NCBI GenBank assembly: GCA_027067035.1
Contig: JAMOMO010000313.1
Span: 1-8,856, forward strand
Source: Desulfobulbaceae bacterium
GTDB lineage: Bacteria > Desulfobacterota > Desulfobulbia > Desulfobulbales > Desulfocapsaceae
Length of the DNA: 8,856 nucleotides
Reading direction: 5' to 3'
Shown: in pieces, positions 1-7,458 of the stretch
Layout: every line of letters begins with the position of its first letter
How positions within the stretch are numbered: the stretch's first letter is position 1
Program-made: the position numbers and the translations under genes
Notes under the pieces: generated by a model
What the model was told of the DNA's origin: nothing
What the model saw: the letters and a program-made list of their open reading frames with translations, nothing else
Databases searched by the model: none

Positions 1-2325
1 CATGCCGATCTGTACCGCACGCGTAATCTCAGCTGCTGAGATATGGTTCAGGGCCGCCTTTTCCTTGTCAACGGTGAGCACCAGCCGGCTGCGATCAGCC
101 TCCCGGTACCAGTCCACATCCACAACCCCCTCAGTTGACTTAAAGATTTCCTTCACCGCTGCTGCCAGCCTGACCCGGTCAGCATCACTTGGGCCATATA
201 TCTCAGCCACAAGGGTCTGAAGGACCGGTGGACCCGGAGGAACCTCCGCCACTGCAACTGCTGCACCATATTTTTCCGCAATGGCTGCAATGGCCGGACG
301 AACCCGAACCGCAATGTCATGACTCTTGAGACTTCGTTCTTCCTTGGGCAGGAGATTGACCTGAATATCGGCAACCGTTGGTCCCTTGCGCATGAAATAG
401 TGCCGAACCAGACCGTTGAAGTTATAAGGTGAGGCAACTCCGGCATAGACCTGATAGTTCACCACCGCAGGGTCATTCTTGATCACCTCCGCCATCTCCA
501 GGGCCACCCGACTGGTCTGTTCAAGGGTGGAACCTTCCGGCATATCAAGAATCACCTGAAACTCGCTCTTGTTGTCAAAGGGCAGCATTTTCACCTTCAC
601 CAGCCCGAGATAAACCATGGAACAGGCACCAAGGAGCATGGTGATGATGGTCACAAAAAAGACAAAACGGGCCAGACCGCTTGCCAGCAGCGGGTCCATT
701 ATTCTGTGATAAATCCTGGTGAAAAAATCGTCGGGTGCATGGTCATCATCAAACCCTTCACCTTCCACTGCACATTCCGTGGGACTGCACTTTTTCCGTA
801 AAATTCTCACCGATGCCCATGGGGTAACCGTGAAGGCGATGATCACTGAAAAGATCATGGCAGCGGATGCCCCGATTGGTATTGGTCGCATATAAGGCCC
901 CATGAGGCCACCCACAAATGCCATGGGAAGGATGGCCGCAATAACAGCCCATGTTGCCAGAATTGTGGGGTTTCCCACCTCAATTACAGCCTCTGTGGCA
1001 ATGGTTGCCATTGACTTGTTCTGGTTTCCGGGAAGACGGATGTGGCGCACAATATTTTCAACCACCACTATGGCATCATCCACAAGAATACCGATGGAGA
1101 AGATGAGGGCAAAGAGGGTAATACGGTTCAGGGTATAGCCGTAGAGGTAGAAGACCATCAGTGTCAGGGCGAGGGTGGAGGGTATGGCCAGCATAACCAC
1201 CGTGGATTCCCGCCATCCGAGAAAAAAGAGGATCAGGACCGCCACCCCGAACACCGCTATCCCCATATGAAGCAGCAGTTCATTTGATTTCTCCGCCGCC
1301 GTCTCTCCGTAGTTTCTGGTCACCGCAATGGATATGTCTTCCGGAATAAGGTTTCCCTTGAGCCCCTCCACCTTTTCAAGCACTTCATCCACCACCGCAA
1401 CGGCATTGGATCCTGGCCGTTTTGCTATGGAAAGAGTCACGGCAGCCTCTTCTGTATGCCCAGTGGCCGTACCAAAGAGGACATAATTATCAGGTTCTGC
1501 CGGACCGTCAAGAATGGTCGCCACCTCATCAAGGTACACCGGGCTGCCACCATAAACGCCCACCACAATACGCCCGATTTCCCTGCTGTTCTGGAGAAAT
1601 ATTCCGGTCTGCAGCAGGATTTCCTGATTCATCACCTTCACCTTGCCGCTGAAACTCTGGCGGTTCGCCTGTTTCAGTGCAGGTATCAGTTCAGCAACTG
1701 TGAGATTTCTCGAGCTGAGAAGAAGAGGGTCAAACTGAATACGGACCTCCCTTCTGGTACCTCCGATAAGGGTGGTTTCCGCAACATTATGAATACTTTT
1801 CACCGCATCGTCCACCTCGGCAGCCAGGCGCCGCAGGGTGTAGTGATCATACTTGCTGGAATGAAATGTGAGTGCCAGAATCGGTACATCATCTATGATA
1901 TGCGGTTTTACGATGGGTGGGGAAACACCATGGGGAATGCGGTCAAAGTTGGTGGCAAGTTTCTGGTTCAGACGAACAATGGAGGTCTCAAGATCTTCAC
2001 CGACATAAAACCGGACCACCAGCATGCTCTGACCTGCCATGGAGGTGGAGTAGATATACTCAACTCCGGGCAGTTCATAGAGCAGTTTCTCCATGGGAAT
2101 GGATACACGTTCCTCCACCTCCTTGGGGGTTGCACCCGGCATGGAAACCATGACATCAATCATGGGAACCTTGATCTGCGGCTCTTCCTCACGCGGCAGC
2201 ATGACAATTGCCATCACCCCAAGGAGCATGGAGGCGAGAATTCCAACAGCAGTGAGTTTGGAATCAACAAAGGCCGCTGCCATTCTTCCGGCAAAACCCG
2301 GATGTTCAAATTTATCTGTTTTCAT
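1..2325 (-). CDS. RND-family efflux pump inner-membrane permease (AcrB/HAE1-like), 3' end cut off by window edge
   Basis: This is the proton-driven inner-membrane pump of a tripartite efflux system, which exports substrates through the adaptor and outer-membrane channel encoded just upstream. I translated the minus strand by hand from the ATG at 2325-2323. The frame stays open for 775 residues to base 1; RND permeases usually have about 1,000-1,080, so roughly the last quarter is missing. TM1 lies near residues 24-43, followed by the first porter region (LPREEEPQIKVP, then PGATPKEVEERVSIPMEKLL, about 43-82). TM2-TM6 fall near 350-505. TM4 carries GILVDDAIVVVEN with Asp416 and Asp417, the proton-relay pair typical of drug-type RND pumps. 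TM7 starts near 555 and the second porter region follows. The start codon overlaps the stop of the adaptor gene as ATGA, which suggests translational coupling; no strong ribosome binding site is visible. The family is clear, the substrate is not. TM10, which holds a further relay residue in this family, is outside the window. Confidence 0.95.
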   Translation of the reverse strand, partial: MKTDKFEHPGFAGRMAAAFVDSKLTAVGILASMLLGVMAIVMLPREEEPQIKVPMIDVMVSMPGATPKEVEERVSIPMEKLLYELPGVEYIYSTSMAGQSMLVVRFYVGEDLETSIVRLNQKLATNFDRIPHGVSPPIVKPHIIDDVPILALTFHSSKYDHYTLRRLAAEVDDAVKSIHNVAETTLIGGTRREVRIQFDPLLLSSRNLTVAELIPALKQANRQSFSGKVKVMNQEILLQTGIFLQNSREIGRIVVGVYGGSPVYLDEVATILDGPAEPDNYVLFGTATGHTEEAAVTLSIAKRPGSNAVAVVDEVLEKVEGLKGNLIPEDISIAVTRNYGETAAEKSNELLLHMGIAVFGVAVLILFFLGWRESTVVMLAIPSTLALTLMVFYLYGYTLNRITLFALIFSIGILVDDAIVVVENIVRHIRLPGNQNKSMATIATEAVIEVGNPTILATWAVIAAILPMAFVGGLMGPYMRPIPIGASAAMIFSVIIAFTVTPWASVRILRKKCSPTECAVEGEGFDDDHAPDDFFTRIYHRIMDPLLASGLARFVFFVTIITMLLGACSMVYLGLVKVKMLPFDNKSEFQVILDMPEGSTLEQTSRVALEMAEVIKNDPAVVNYQVYAGVASPYNFNGLVRHYFMRKGPTVADIQVNLLPKEERSLKSHDIAVRVRPAIAAIAEKYGAAVAVAEVPPGPPVLQTLVAEIYGPSDADRVRLAAAVKEIFKSTEGVVDVDWYREADRSRLVLTVDKEKAALNHISAAEITRAVQIGM

Positions 2326-3368
2326 TGATCTGTGATATCCAATGGTTGCCCATCCTGGAGTTTCTCGTTATTTGCAACAACAACCAGCTCTCCCGGTTCA
2401 AGACCGGAGATGATCTCAATCTCATCACCGTAAACTGTTCCCGTACGGATCAGGCGCATCCTCGCCACTTGCTCCTCTCTGTCAACCACAAAGACCATCT
2501 CCATCTGTCCCCTCCGGACAATGGCTGACCTGCTGAGCATCAGGGTGGTTTCTTCAGAGCCCTCAATGCTGATACGGGCAAACTGCCCCACCCTGAGATC
2601 CGGGCCCGAGGCAATATCAATTTTCACCGGGGCGGTCCGGGACATGGGATCAGCTGCCGGTGCCACCTCCGCCACCTCACCAATAAGGATGAGTTTTGCT
2701 GATGGAACTTCAACGGAAAGAGTATCACCCACCGCAACACTGAGCAGAAGTGCCTCAGGCACCTGTGCCAGCACCTGTAAATCCTCTCCGTTTTCGATCT
2801 GAAGGAGAACCATGCCGGGAGAAGCCATATCACCGATATTTGCAATTTTCCTGGTCACTGTTCCAGTGAAAGGGGCAACAATGGTCGTGTAATCCAGCAT
2901 GGTCTGTGCCTCTTTGTAGGCCGCCTCTGCTATGCGGGTCACATCTTTTAAGGTCTTCACCGTCTCCTGGGTGGACGCCCCCTGTTTGAGCAGTTTATTT
3001 TCTCGGGCGAGGTTTCTTCGGGCCTGGGAGAGCTGGGCCTCAGCCTGCAGCACTTTGGCCGAGATCTCTCCCGCACTGATCTTGACCAGCAGGTCACCCG
3101 CCTTAACCTTTGAGCCCAGAACCACCGGAAGCTCGATGATCTGACCGGATATTCTGGCTGATATTGATGCCCGTTCCACCGCCTCCAGAGTTCCCACAAC
3201 CTCAACACGGGAGCGGGCCACATCTTCACGTACCTCCTCAACTTCCACAGCGACAGCGGGAAGAATCTGTACCTCCGCCCCTGCATGCTCTTCCGGTCCT
3301 TTGCAGCCGGGAAAAATTGCCACTCCACCAAGGAGCAGAGCCCCGGTTACCAGTTTGTTCCAGTTCAT
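2322..3368 (-). CDS. RND efflux periplasmic adaptor (membrane fusion protein), probable lipoprotein
   Basis: This HlyD/AcrA-type adaptor should bridge the RND permease to the outer-membrane channel in the periplasm. The 348-residue product has a basic-hydrophobic N terminus (NWNKLVTGALLLGG) ending at Cys22 in the context IFPGC, a degenerate lipobox that suggests a lipid anchor. A split barrel-sandwich (lipoyl-like) domain follows: first half about 68-98 (SISARISGQIIELP, GSKVKAGDLLVKI), second half about 158-192 (DYTTIVAPFTGTVTRKI, GDMASPGMVLLQI). An Ala/Gln/Glu-rich helical hairpin sits between them (100-157). A beta-barrel (about 195-268) and a membrane-proximal domain to the C terminus complete the family order. 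I chose the ATG at 3368, which overlaps the stop of the upstream gene by one base. A GTG three bases earlier (3371) would add one residue and overlap as GTGA. An AAGG sequence about 10 bases upstream of the ATG could serve either start. The stop overlaps the permease start by four bases. Confidence 0.94.
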   Translation of the reverse strand: MNWNKLVTGALLLGGVAIFPGCKGPEEHAGAEVQILPAVAVEVEEVREDVARSRVEVVGTLEAVERASISARISGQIIELPVVLGSKVKAGDLLVKISAGEISAKVLQAEAQLSQARRNLARENKLLKQGASTQETVKTLKDVTRIAEAAYKEAQTMLDYTTIVAPFTGTVTRKIANIGDMASPGMVLLQIENGEDLQVLAQVPEALLLSVAVGDTLSVEVPSAKLILIGEVAEVAPAADPMSRTAPVKIDIASGPDLRVGQFARISIEGSEETTLMLSRSAIVRRGQMEMVFVVDREEQVARMRLIRTGTVYGDEIEIISGLEPGELVVVANNEKLQDGQPLDITDQ

Positions 3369-4726
3369 CACTCACCCACCTTCTCTTTTGTCATTTCCTC
3401 AGCCTCGAATTGCGGGAGGCCCATGGCCCTTCTCAAGTCCGCCTTTGCCACCCGTATATTGGCCCGTGCCACACTCTGTCTGACAAGGGCGTCCGTGAGA
3501 CGCATTTCAACATCAATAAGATCAGAGGAGAGGATCACTCCCTCTTTGAAACGGGTCCGACTGAGACGGGCACTCTCTTCTGCCTGTTCCACCATCTTCT
3601 CCGTCACCTGAAGACGCTCCATTGCCTGGCGATAACTGAGATCCGCCTGTTTCACCTCCAGATCCATGCCCAGTTCCAGCTTCCTGCGCTGAGCCCGGAC
3701 ATCCGCCAGTGCAGCCATGGCCTGTGCCACATCAGCACTGGTGCGATTTCCCTCATAGAGCCGATAGTTCACCTTCACTCCCGCCATCCATGAATCACCA
3801 CTGCCCTCCATGACGTAACCCTTTTCGTACTGATACGAGGCAAATCCGTCAACCGTTGGAAGGTTACCGCCGCGAGCCGCTTCAAGATTCGCCATGGCTG
3901 CCTCTTCCGCATGGGCAATACTCTTCAGTTCAGCCCGATTACCATAGCTTCTTTCCACAGGCGTCTGCTCCTCACAATCCGTTGCAGAATCAATAAGCAC
4001 TGCGCCCTCTTTCAGGCCCAGCAGGTTTAGGAATATCTTTTGGGAAAGTTCCAGGTGGTGTGCCGCCAGGATAAGATTTTCACTTGCCCGGGACTGCTGC
4101 ACCTCAAGATAGAGCAGGTCGGCCTTTAAAAGATCCCCTGCATCAAAGCGGGCCTGGGCAACAGCCAGTGATGCGCTGATTGCATCAGAAGCAGCCTTTT
4201 GGGCCTCCAGCATCTCCGTGGCCTGAACAATGGCCTGAAAGGCCCTGACGACCTCAAAAGCCAGACGCGAAGTCAAGGCCCTTCCTTCCATCTGCGACCG
4301 CGCAAAACCAGCCTCTGCCGCCTTGACAGCCGCCTGATCACGCCCGCCGTTATAGAAACGATACTGCAGTCCTGCCCGAAAACTAAGGTCATCGGTGCGT
4401 CCGGGATTGTTAAAATCCATGGACGGCTCAAACACCCCGAGATTAAGAATATTTCCGAACGAATACATCGGGTTGTTTGTCTGGCCATACTGGGCCGACA
4501 GATCGACCTGCGGATAATACCTCACCCTGGCCTGATCAACTGCAGCGGCAGCCATGGCAATACGCTGCAGAACAATATGGCTGTCAGGGCTGTGCGCAAG
4601 TGAATACTCAACACTGTTTTTGGCCGTCCAGACCTCGGGTATTCCCGCAGCATCTCCCGAAGCCCAGGAGGCAACAGGAACAAAACAGAATCCCAGTAAC
4701 AGGACCATCCTTCCAAGCTTAGTCAT
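3368..4726 (-). CDS. TolC-family outer-membrane efflux channel protein
   Basis: This is the outer-membrane duct of the tripartite pump; TolC-family proteins trimerise into a beta-barrel plus a long periplasmic helical tunnel. The 452-residue product starts with a Sec signal peptide (MTKLGRMVLLLGFCFVPVASWA), with a likely cut after Ala22. The two outer-membrane-efflux repeats are recognisable. The first has AVDQARVRYYPQVDLSAQYG (about 62-81) and LQYRFYNGGRDQAAVKAAEAG (about 120-140). The second has LEAARGGNLPTVDGFASYQYE and VNYRLYEGNRTSADVAQA, the usual 'proline before beta-strand' and 'YxLYxGxR' patterns. Long Ala/Glu/Gln helices lie between. Length is normal for the family. It is the first gene of the efflux operon. 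Most RND operons instead put the adaptor first and the channel, if present, last. A weak AAAGAG ribosome binding site lies 7 bases before the ATG. Its stop overlaps the adaptor start. Confidence 0.94.
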   Translation of the reverse strand: MTKLGRMVLLLGFCFVPVASWASGDAAGIPEVWTAKNSVEYSLAHSPDSHIVLQRIAMAAAAVDQARVRYYPQVDLSAQYGQTNNPMYSFGNILNLGVFEPSMDFNNPGRTDDLSFRAGLQYRFYNGGRDQAAVKAAEAGFARSQMEGRALTSRLAFEVVRAFQAIVQATEMLEAQKAASDAISASLAVAQARFDAGDLLKADLLYLEVQQSRASENLILAAHHLELSQKIFLNLLGLKEGAVLIDSATDCEEQTPVERSYGNRAELKSIAHAEEAAMANLEAARGGNLPTVDGFASYQYEKGYVMEGSGDSWMAGVKVNYRLYEGNRTSADVAQAMAALADVRAQRRKLELGMDLEVKQADLSYRQAMERLQVTEKMVEQAEESARLSRTRFKEGVILSSDLIDVEMRLTDALVRQSVARANIRVAKADLRRAMGLPQFEAEEMTKEKVGE

Positions 4727-5011
4727 ATGAACACTCTTTGTATTGTAATGGATACCCTGAGTGTCTCTGCGGGGGTCCAGCCCCTCACCGAAACAACCCT
4801 TAAGATCTCTTCAATCAACCAAACAGGCTGAAATACATACCACCCCGCAGAAAACAGAACCGAGACCGCAGGGTGGCAACTATTTAATTAAAAACTTTAA
4901 CTTAATGCAGATCGCAGTTCCACACAAGGTATGAAACAATAAATTTTCTCCAGTAAAAGCATATAATACCGGATACGCGAAGAAAAATGAAGTGAAAAAA
5001 GGAGGATGGGT
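4727..5011. other. Intergenic gap between efflux operon and amino-acid importer operon
   Basis: This 285-bp stretch has no supportable gene. It must hold any promoter of the leftward efflux operon and any terminator of the leftward importer operon. On the minus strand a TATTAT box (4963-4968) has only a weak TTCATT 17 bases upstream (4986-4991), so it is a poor sigma70 candidate. A small GGGG/CCCC hairpin (4772-4784) would lie in the efflux mRNA leader. CCACCC (4840-4845) and GGGTGG (4871-4876) are complementary but 25 bases apart. After the ATPase stop the minus strand has a CTCCTTTTTT tract but no convincing GC stem before it, so I do not call a terminator. AT-rich sequence at 4880-4905 could bind a regulator, but nothing specific is recognisable. 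Confidence 0.6.
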
Positions 5012-5752
5012 TTACAGGATCTGTTCCAAAAAGGTCCTGGTCCGTTCATTTTCAGGGTGATCAAAAAACTGGTCCGGAGGGGCAATTTCCACAATCTTTC
5101 CCTCATCCATAAAGACAACCTTATCCCCGACCTCACGGGCAAAACCCATTTCATGGGTCACCACAACCATGGTCATTCCTTCACGGGCCAGAGTGACCAT
5201 AACCTCCAGCACCTCACCGATCATCTCCGGGTCCAGCGCTGAAGTGGGCTCATCAAAGAGCATGATTTTAGGGGTCATGGCAAGGGCACGGGCAATGGCA
5301 ACACGCTGCTGCTGTCCACCGGACAACTGTACAGGATAACTGCCGGCCTTATCCACCATACCCACCTTGTCAAGGAGTGCCATGGCCCGTTTTTCAGCCT
5401 CTTTTTCAGGCTCTTTTTTGAGCTTGATGGGAGCAAGGGTCAGGTTTTCAAGGACTGTTTTGTGGCGAAACAGATTAAAACTCTGAAACACCATACCCAC
5501 TTCCTCCCGAATACGGTTGATATCATTCTTCGGATCACTGATTTCCTGACCATCAACGACAATGGAACCGGAACTGATCTTCTCAAGCTGATTAATGGTG
5601 CGGAGCAGGGTGGACTTTCCGGAACCCGACGGTCCAAGAACAACCACCTTTTCTCCCGGATCAACGCTGAGGGAGACATCATCAAGTGCCTGAAAATTTC
5701 CAAAAAACTTATTTACATTACGTATTGTTATTATAGGATTAACGGCGTTCAT
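5012..5752 (-). CDS. Polar amino-acid ABC transporter ATP-binding protein (GlnQ/HisP-like)
   Basis: This is the cytoplasmic ATPase that powers the amino-acid importer; two copies should pair under the permease dimer. The 246-residue product has every nucleotide-binding motif intact and in order: Walker A GPSGSGKST (40-48), Q-loop Gln90 in GMVFQSFNLF, signature LSGGQQQ (143-149), Walker B IMLFDEPTSALD (163-174, with Asp167-Glu168), and switch His200 in VVTHEMGFA. The wording of these motifs (FQSFNLF, THEMGFAREV) is typical of the polar amino-acid uptake subfamily. It is the last gene of the operon. Its ATG lies inside the end of the permease gene (14-base overlap), with no clear ribosome binding site, so coupled translation is likely. 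Substrate cannot be read from the ATPase. Length is normal for the family. Confidence 0.96.
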   Translation of the reverse strand: MNAVNPIITIRNVNKFFGNFQALDDVSLSVDPGEKVVVLGPSGSGKSTLLRTINQLEKISSGSIVVDGQEISDPKNDINRIREEVGMVFQSFNLFRHKTVLENLTLAPIKLKKEPEKEAEKRAMALLDKVGMVDKAGSYPVQLSGGQQQRVAIARALAMTPKIMLFDEPTSALDPEMIGEVLEVMVTLAREGMTMVVVTHEMGFAREVGDKVVFMDEGKIVEIAPPDQFFDHPENERTRTFLEQIL

Positions 5753-6524
5753 AGTGGCTCAATCGGTTTTCCATATTACTGAGAAGCTTCGACAGTACAA
5801 GGGTAATCATAAGATAGATCAGGGCAATCATCGTGTATGTCTCAAAGTAGAGAAAAGACTCTGAGGCAAACTCCCGGCCCCGACGCAGAATATCTGACAC
5901 AGCAAGGATAGACACCAGTGAGGTGTCCTTTAAAAGGGCTATAAACTCATTCCCGACGGGGGGAAGAATGGTCCGCCATGCCTGGGGCAGAATCACATAG
6001 CGCATGGTCTGCGAACGATTGAACCCGAGGGACAGGGAGGCCTCGGTCTGTCCGTCATCGATGGAGTTGATACCTGCTCTGAAGACCTCTCCCATATAGG
6101 CACCGTAACAGAACCCCATGGCAATGATGGCGGCCACCATATCCGGTACCCGGATAAGATTTCCAAGAGCAAAGTAGATATAGAAAAGCTGAACAAGAAG
6201 GGGAATGCCCCGAACCACTTCTATATATGTTGAGGCGGCAAGGTTGAAAAACCTGTTTTTTGAAATACGCCCGAGACCCGCGATGAGACCCAGAACCAGA
6301 GCCAGACCTATGGAGGCGAAAGTCACCTTGAATGTGACCATGATACCATCCGGTAAAAACTTGATAATATCAAGATACGGATCTGGTTTGGCAATGATGA
6401 GATAGCATATGATGGCAATGGTTCCGAAAAAGGAAATTCGCCACGCAGTAAACAGCCCCTTGTCTTCCGGATCGGGTATGGCAGCACCATCACCAACCTC
6501 AATAACTACATTTTTTTTGCTCAT
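5739..6524 (-). CDS. Polar amino-acid ABC transporter permease (HisM/GlnP-like)
   Basis: This is the membrane channel subunit of the amino-acid importer. The 261-residue product has a hydrophilic N-terminal stretch of about 30 residues, a first hydrophobic segment near 31-46, and then the BPD_transp_1-type core with segments near 62-85, 107-122, 131-147 and 229-248. Subfamily hallmarks are YIEVVRGIPLLVQLFYIYF (100-118) and the cytoplasmic EAA loop EVFRAGINSIDDGQTEASLSLG (146-167), which contacts the ATPase. PQAWRTILPPVGNEFIALLKDTSL (180-203) follows it. Only one permease gene is present, so a homodimer is the simplest model. The extra segment before the core makes the N terminus longer than in minimal GlnP-type proteins. 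The start is the ATG at 6524; the preceding bases (AAAAAGTA) give only a weak ribosome binding site. It follows the binding-protein gene after a 152-base gap with two hairpins. Confidence 0.95.
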   Translation of the reverse strand: MSKKNVVIEVGDGAAIPDPEDKGLFTAWRISFFGTIAIICYLIIAKPDPYLDIIKFLPDGIMVTFKVTFASIGLALVLGLIAGLGRISKNRFFNLAASTYIEVVRGIPLLVQLFYIYFALGNLIRVPDMVAAIIAMGFCYGAYMGEVFRAGINSIDDGQTEASLSLGFNRSQTMRYVILPQAWRTILPPVGNEFIALLKDTSLVSILAVSDILRRGREFASESFLYFETYTMIALIYLMITLVLSKLLSNMENRLSHYERR

Positions 6525-6550
6525 TACTTTTTATCTGCCCTGATACTTAC

Positions 6551-6600
6551 AAAAGAAAAATCCGAGTCTGTTTCGGCAATAATGCCGTAACAGACTCGGA
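6551..6600 (-). terminator. Strong hairpin plus T-tract between binding-protein and permease genes (internal terminator/attenuator)
   Basis: Bases 6561-6572 (TCCGAGTCTGTT) and 6589-6600 (AACAGACTCGGA) are a perfect 12-bp inverted repeat. Inside it CGGCA (6574-6578) pairs with TGCCG (6583-6587) around an ATAA loop, so one long stem with a single T-T mismatch can form. On the minus strand the stem is followed directly by TTTTTCTTTT, the layout of a Rho-independent terminator. It lies after the binding-protein gene and before the permease gene of the same operon, so partial termination would give more binding protein than membrane components. That expression pattern is common in ABC importers; the extent of termination here is inferred. 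Confidence 0.85.
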
Positions 6601-6626
6601 TAAAGGAATAAAACAACAGGTCGTAC

Positions 6627-6668
6627 GGTTCGGGAGGGAGCGTCTCAAAGCCCCCCTCTTCCGAAACC
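6627..6668 (-). other. Second hairpin just after the binding-protein stop codon (no T-tract)
   Basis: GGTTCGG (6627-6633) pairs with CCGAAACC (6661-6668) with one bulged A. Inside, GAGGGAGC-like and GCCCCCCTC-like arms pair with small bulges around a loop of about 8 bases. The structure starts about 9 bases after the stop codon of the binding-protein gene (6677-6679). No U-run follows, so it is more likely an RNA-stabilising or processing hairpin at the end of the binding-protein message than a terminator in its own right. Assigned by eye; a folding energy was not computed. Confidence 0.55.
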
Positions 6669-6676
6669 CGAAAACC

Positions 6677-7411
6677 TTACTGACCGATCCACTTCTGCTG
6701 CAGTTCCTGAACATAGGGAGTCTTGCTCACAGCTTCAATTCCCTTGTTCACAAGGTCAAGTACCTCTTTGTTTCCTTTTTTGACGGCAATTCCGTAGAAT
6801 TCCACTTCACCGGTCTCAATGGTGGTGGCAATCTTCAGGGTGTCTTTATACTGATCCATTGCATAGTTTGCGGCAACGGGATCATCACAGACAACCGCTG
6901 CAATACGACCGACTTTAAGATCTTCCATGGCAAGGCCGACCTCATCGTATGATTTTGCCACAACTCCATCGGCGCCCTTGATGGCGAAATATCCCGTGGT
7001 GCCGATCTGACCGCCAACTTTCTGTCCCTTCAGATCTGCAAGGGATTTTACATTGGAATCCCTGGGAACGATCAGTGCCTGGCGCACCTTGAAATACGGG
7101 GTGGAAAAATCCATGGTTTTCTTGCGTTTTTCAGTGATGGATACCGAAGAACAGACCGCATCATATTTTCCAGTGGCAAGACCTGCAAAGATTCCATCCC
7201 AGGCAACATTTTTGAATACCGGGGTAAACCCTGCTGCCTTGGCAGCTGCGGTCATATAATCGATTGAATAGCCAACAATTTCCTTATCTGAGTTCAAAAA
7301 CTCCATGGGTGGCCAGGTGGCATCCACTGCAAAGACGATGGTTTTCTGTGCCATGGCTGTGGTACTGACACAGATCAGCATGGCAAGAGTCAGTGCGAAT
7401 TTTTTCAACAT
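6677..7411 (-). CDS. Periplasmic amino-acid-binding protein of the ABC importer (SBP_bac_3 family)
   Basis: This receptor captures an amino acid in the periplasm and delivers it to the permease. The 244-residue product opens with a classical signal peptide (MLKKFALTLAMLICVSTTAMA), with cleavage expected after Ala21. The mature protein begins QKTIVFAVDATWPPMEF, and GYSIDYM (47-53) follows. WDGIFAGLATGKYDAV (71-86) and SITEKRKKTMDFSTPY (91-106) are family hallmarks; Arg96 is at the position that normally binds the ligand carboxylate. GGQIGTTG (133-140) and the acidic CDDP (175-178) are the usual second-lobe contacts. The frame is open upstream to 7579, but I chose the ATG at 7411 because AGGGAG lies six bases before it and a proper signal peptide starts there. 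First gene of the importer operon. The exact ligand (glutamine, arginine, cystine or other) cannot be fixed by eye. Confidence 0.95.
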   Translation of the reverse strand: MLKKFALTLAMLICVSTTAMAQKTIVFAVDATWPPMEFLNSDKEIVGYSIDYMTAAAKAAGFTPVFKNVAWDGIFAGLATGKYDAVCSSVSITEKRKKTMDFSTPYFKVRQALIVPRDSNVKSLADLKGQKVGGQIGTTGYFAIKGADGVVAKSYDEVGLAMEDLKVGRIAAVVCDDPVAANYAMDQYKDTLKIATTIETGEVEFYGIAVKKGNKEVLDLVNKGIEAVSKTPYVQELQQKWIGQ

Positions 7412-7417
7412 TTTTTT

Positions 7418-7423
7418 CTCCCT
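7418..7423 (-). promoter_or_regulatory. Ribosome binding site deciding the binding-protein start
   Basis: On the minus strand AGGGAG is followed by six A residues and then the ATG at 7411. This is the only good Shine-Dalgarno match near any in-frame start of this gene. It rules in favour of the short protein with a signal peptide over the longer open frame reaching 7579. Confidence 0.8.
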
Positions 7424-7458
7424 GTAGGTTTGATGAAGCACATGACAGAAATCCTCTG

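Noticed and set aside
1456..2328. Long plus-strand open frame (290 codons) opposite the RND permease
   Set aside because: Its translation shows no recognisable domain and is rich in His, Gly and Asn, as expected for an antisense frame. The minus-strand frame encodes an unmistakable RND permease over the same bases.
3164..3793. Plus-strand open frame (209 codons) opposite the adaptor and channel genes
   Set aside because: The product is His/Pro/Leu-rich with no family features and spans the junction of two well-supported minus-strand genes, so it is a shadow.
4741..4748. TACAAT-like -10 box just upstream of the TolC-family gene on the minus strand
   Set aside because: No -35 box at the right distance, and it would leave a leader of only a few bases without room for the ribosome binding site.
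4840..4876. CCACCC / GGGTGG pair as a terminator
   Set aside because: Only six pairs with a loop of 25 bases and no adjacent T-tract; unlikely to terminate transcription.
4962..4967. Perfect TATAAT on the plus strand in the gap before the ATPase gene
   Set aside because: The position 17 bases upstream (ATAAAT) does not resemble a -35 box, and no plus-strand gene lies downstream. It is probably chance in AT-rich DNA.
5001..5008. GGAGG directly followed by ATG on the plus strand
   Set aside because: There is no spacer between the Shine-Dalgarno-like motif and the ATG, and the frame that follows is antisense to the ATPase gene with no recognisable product.
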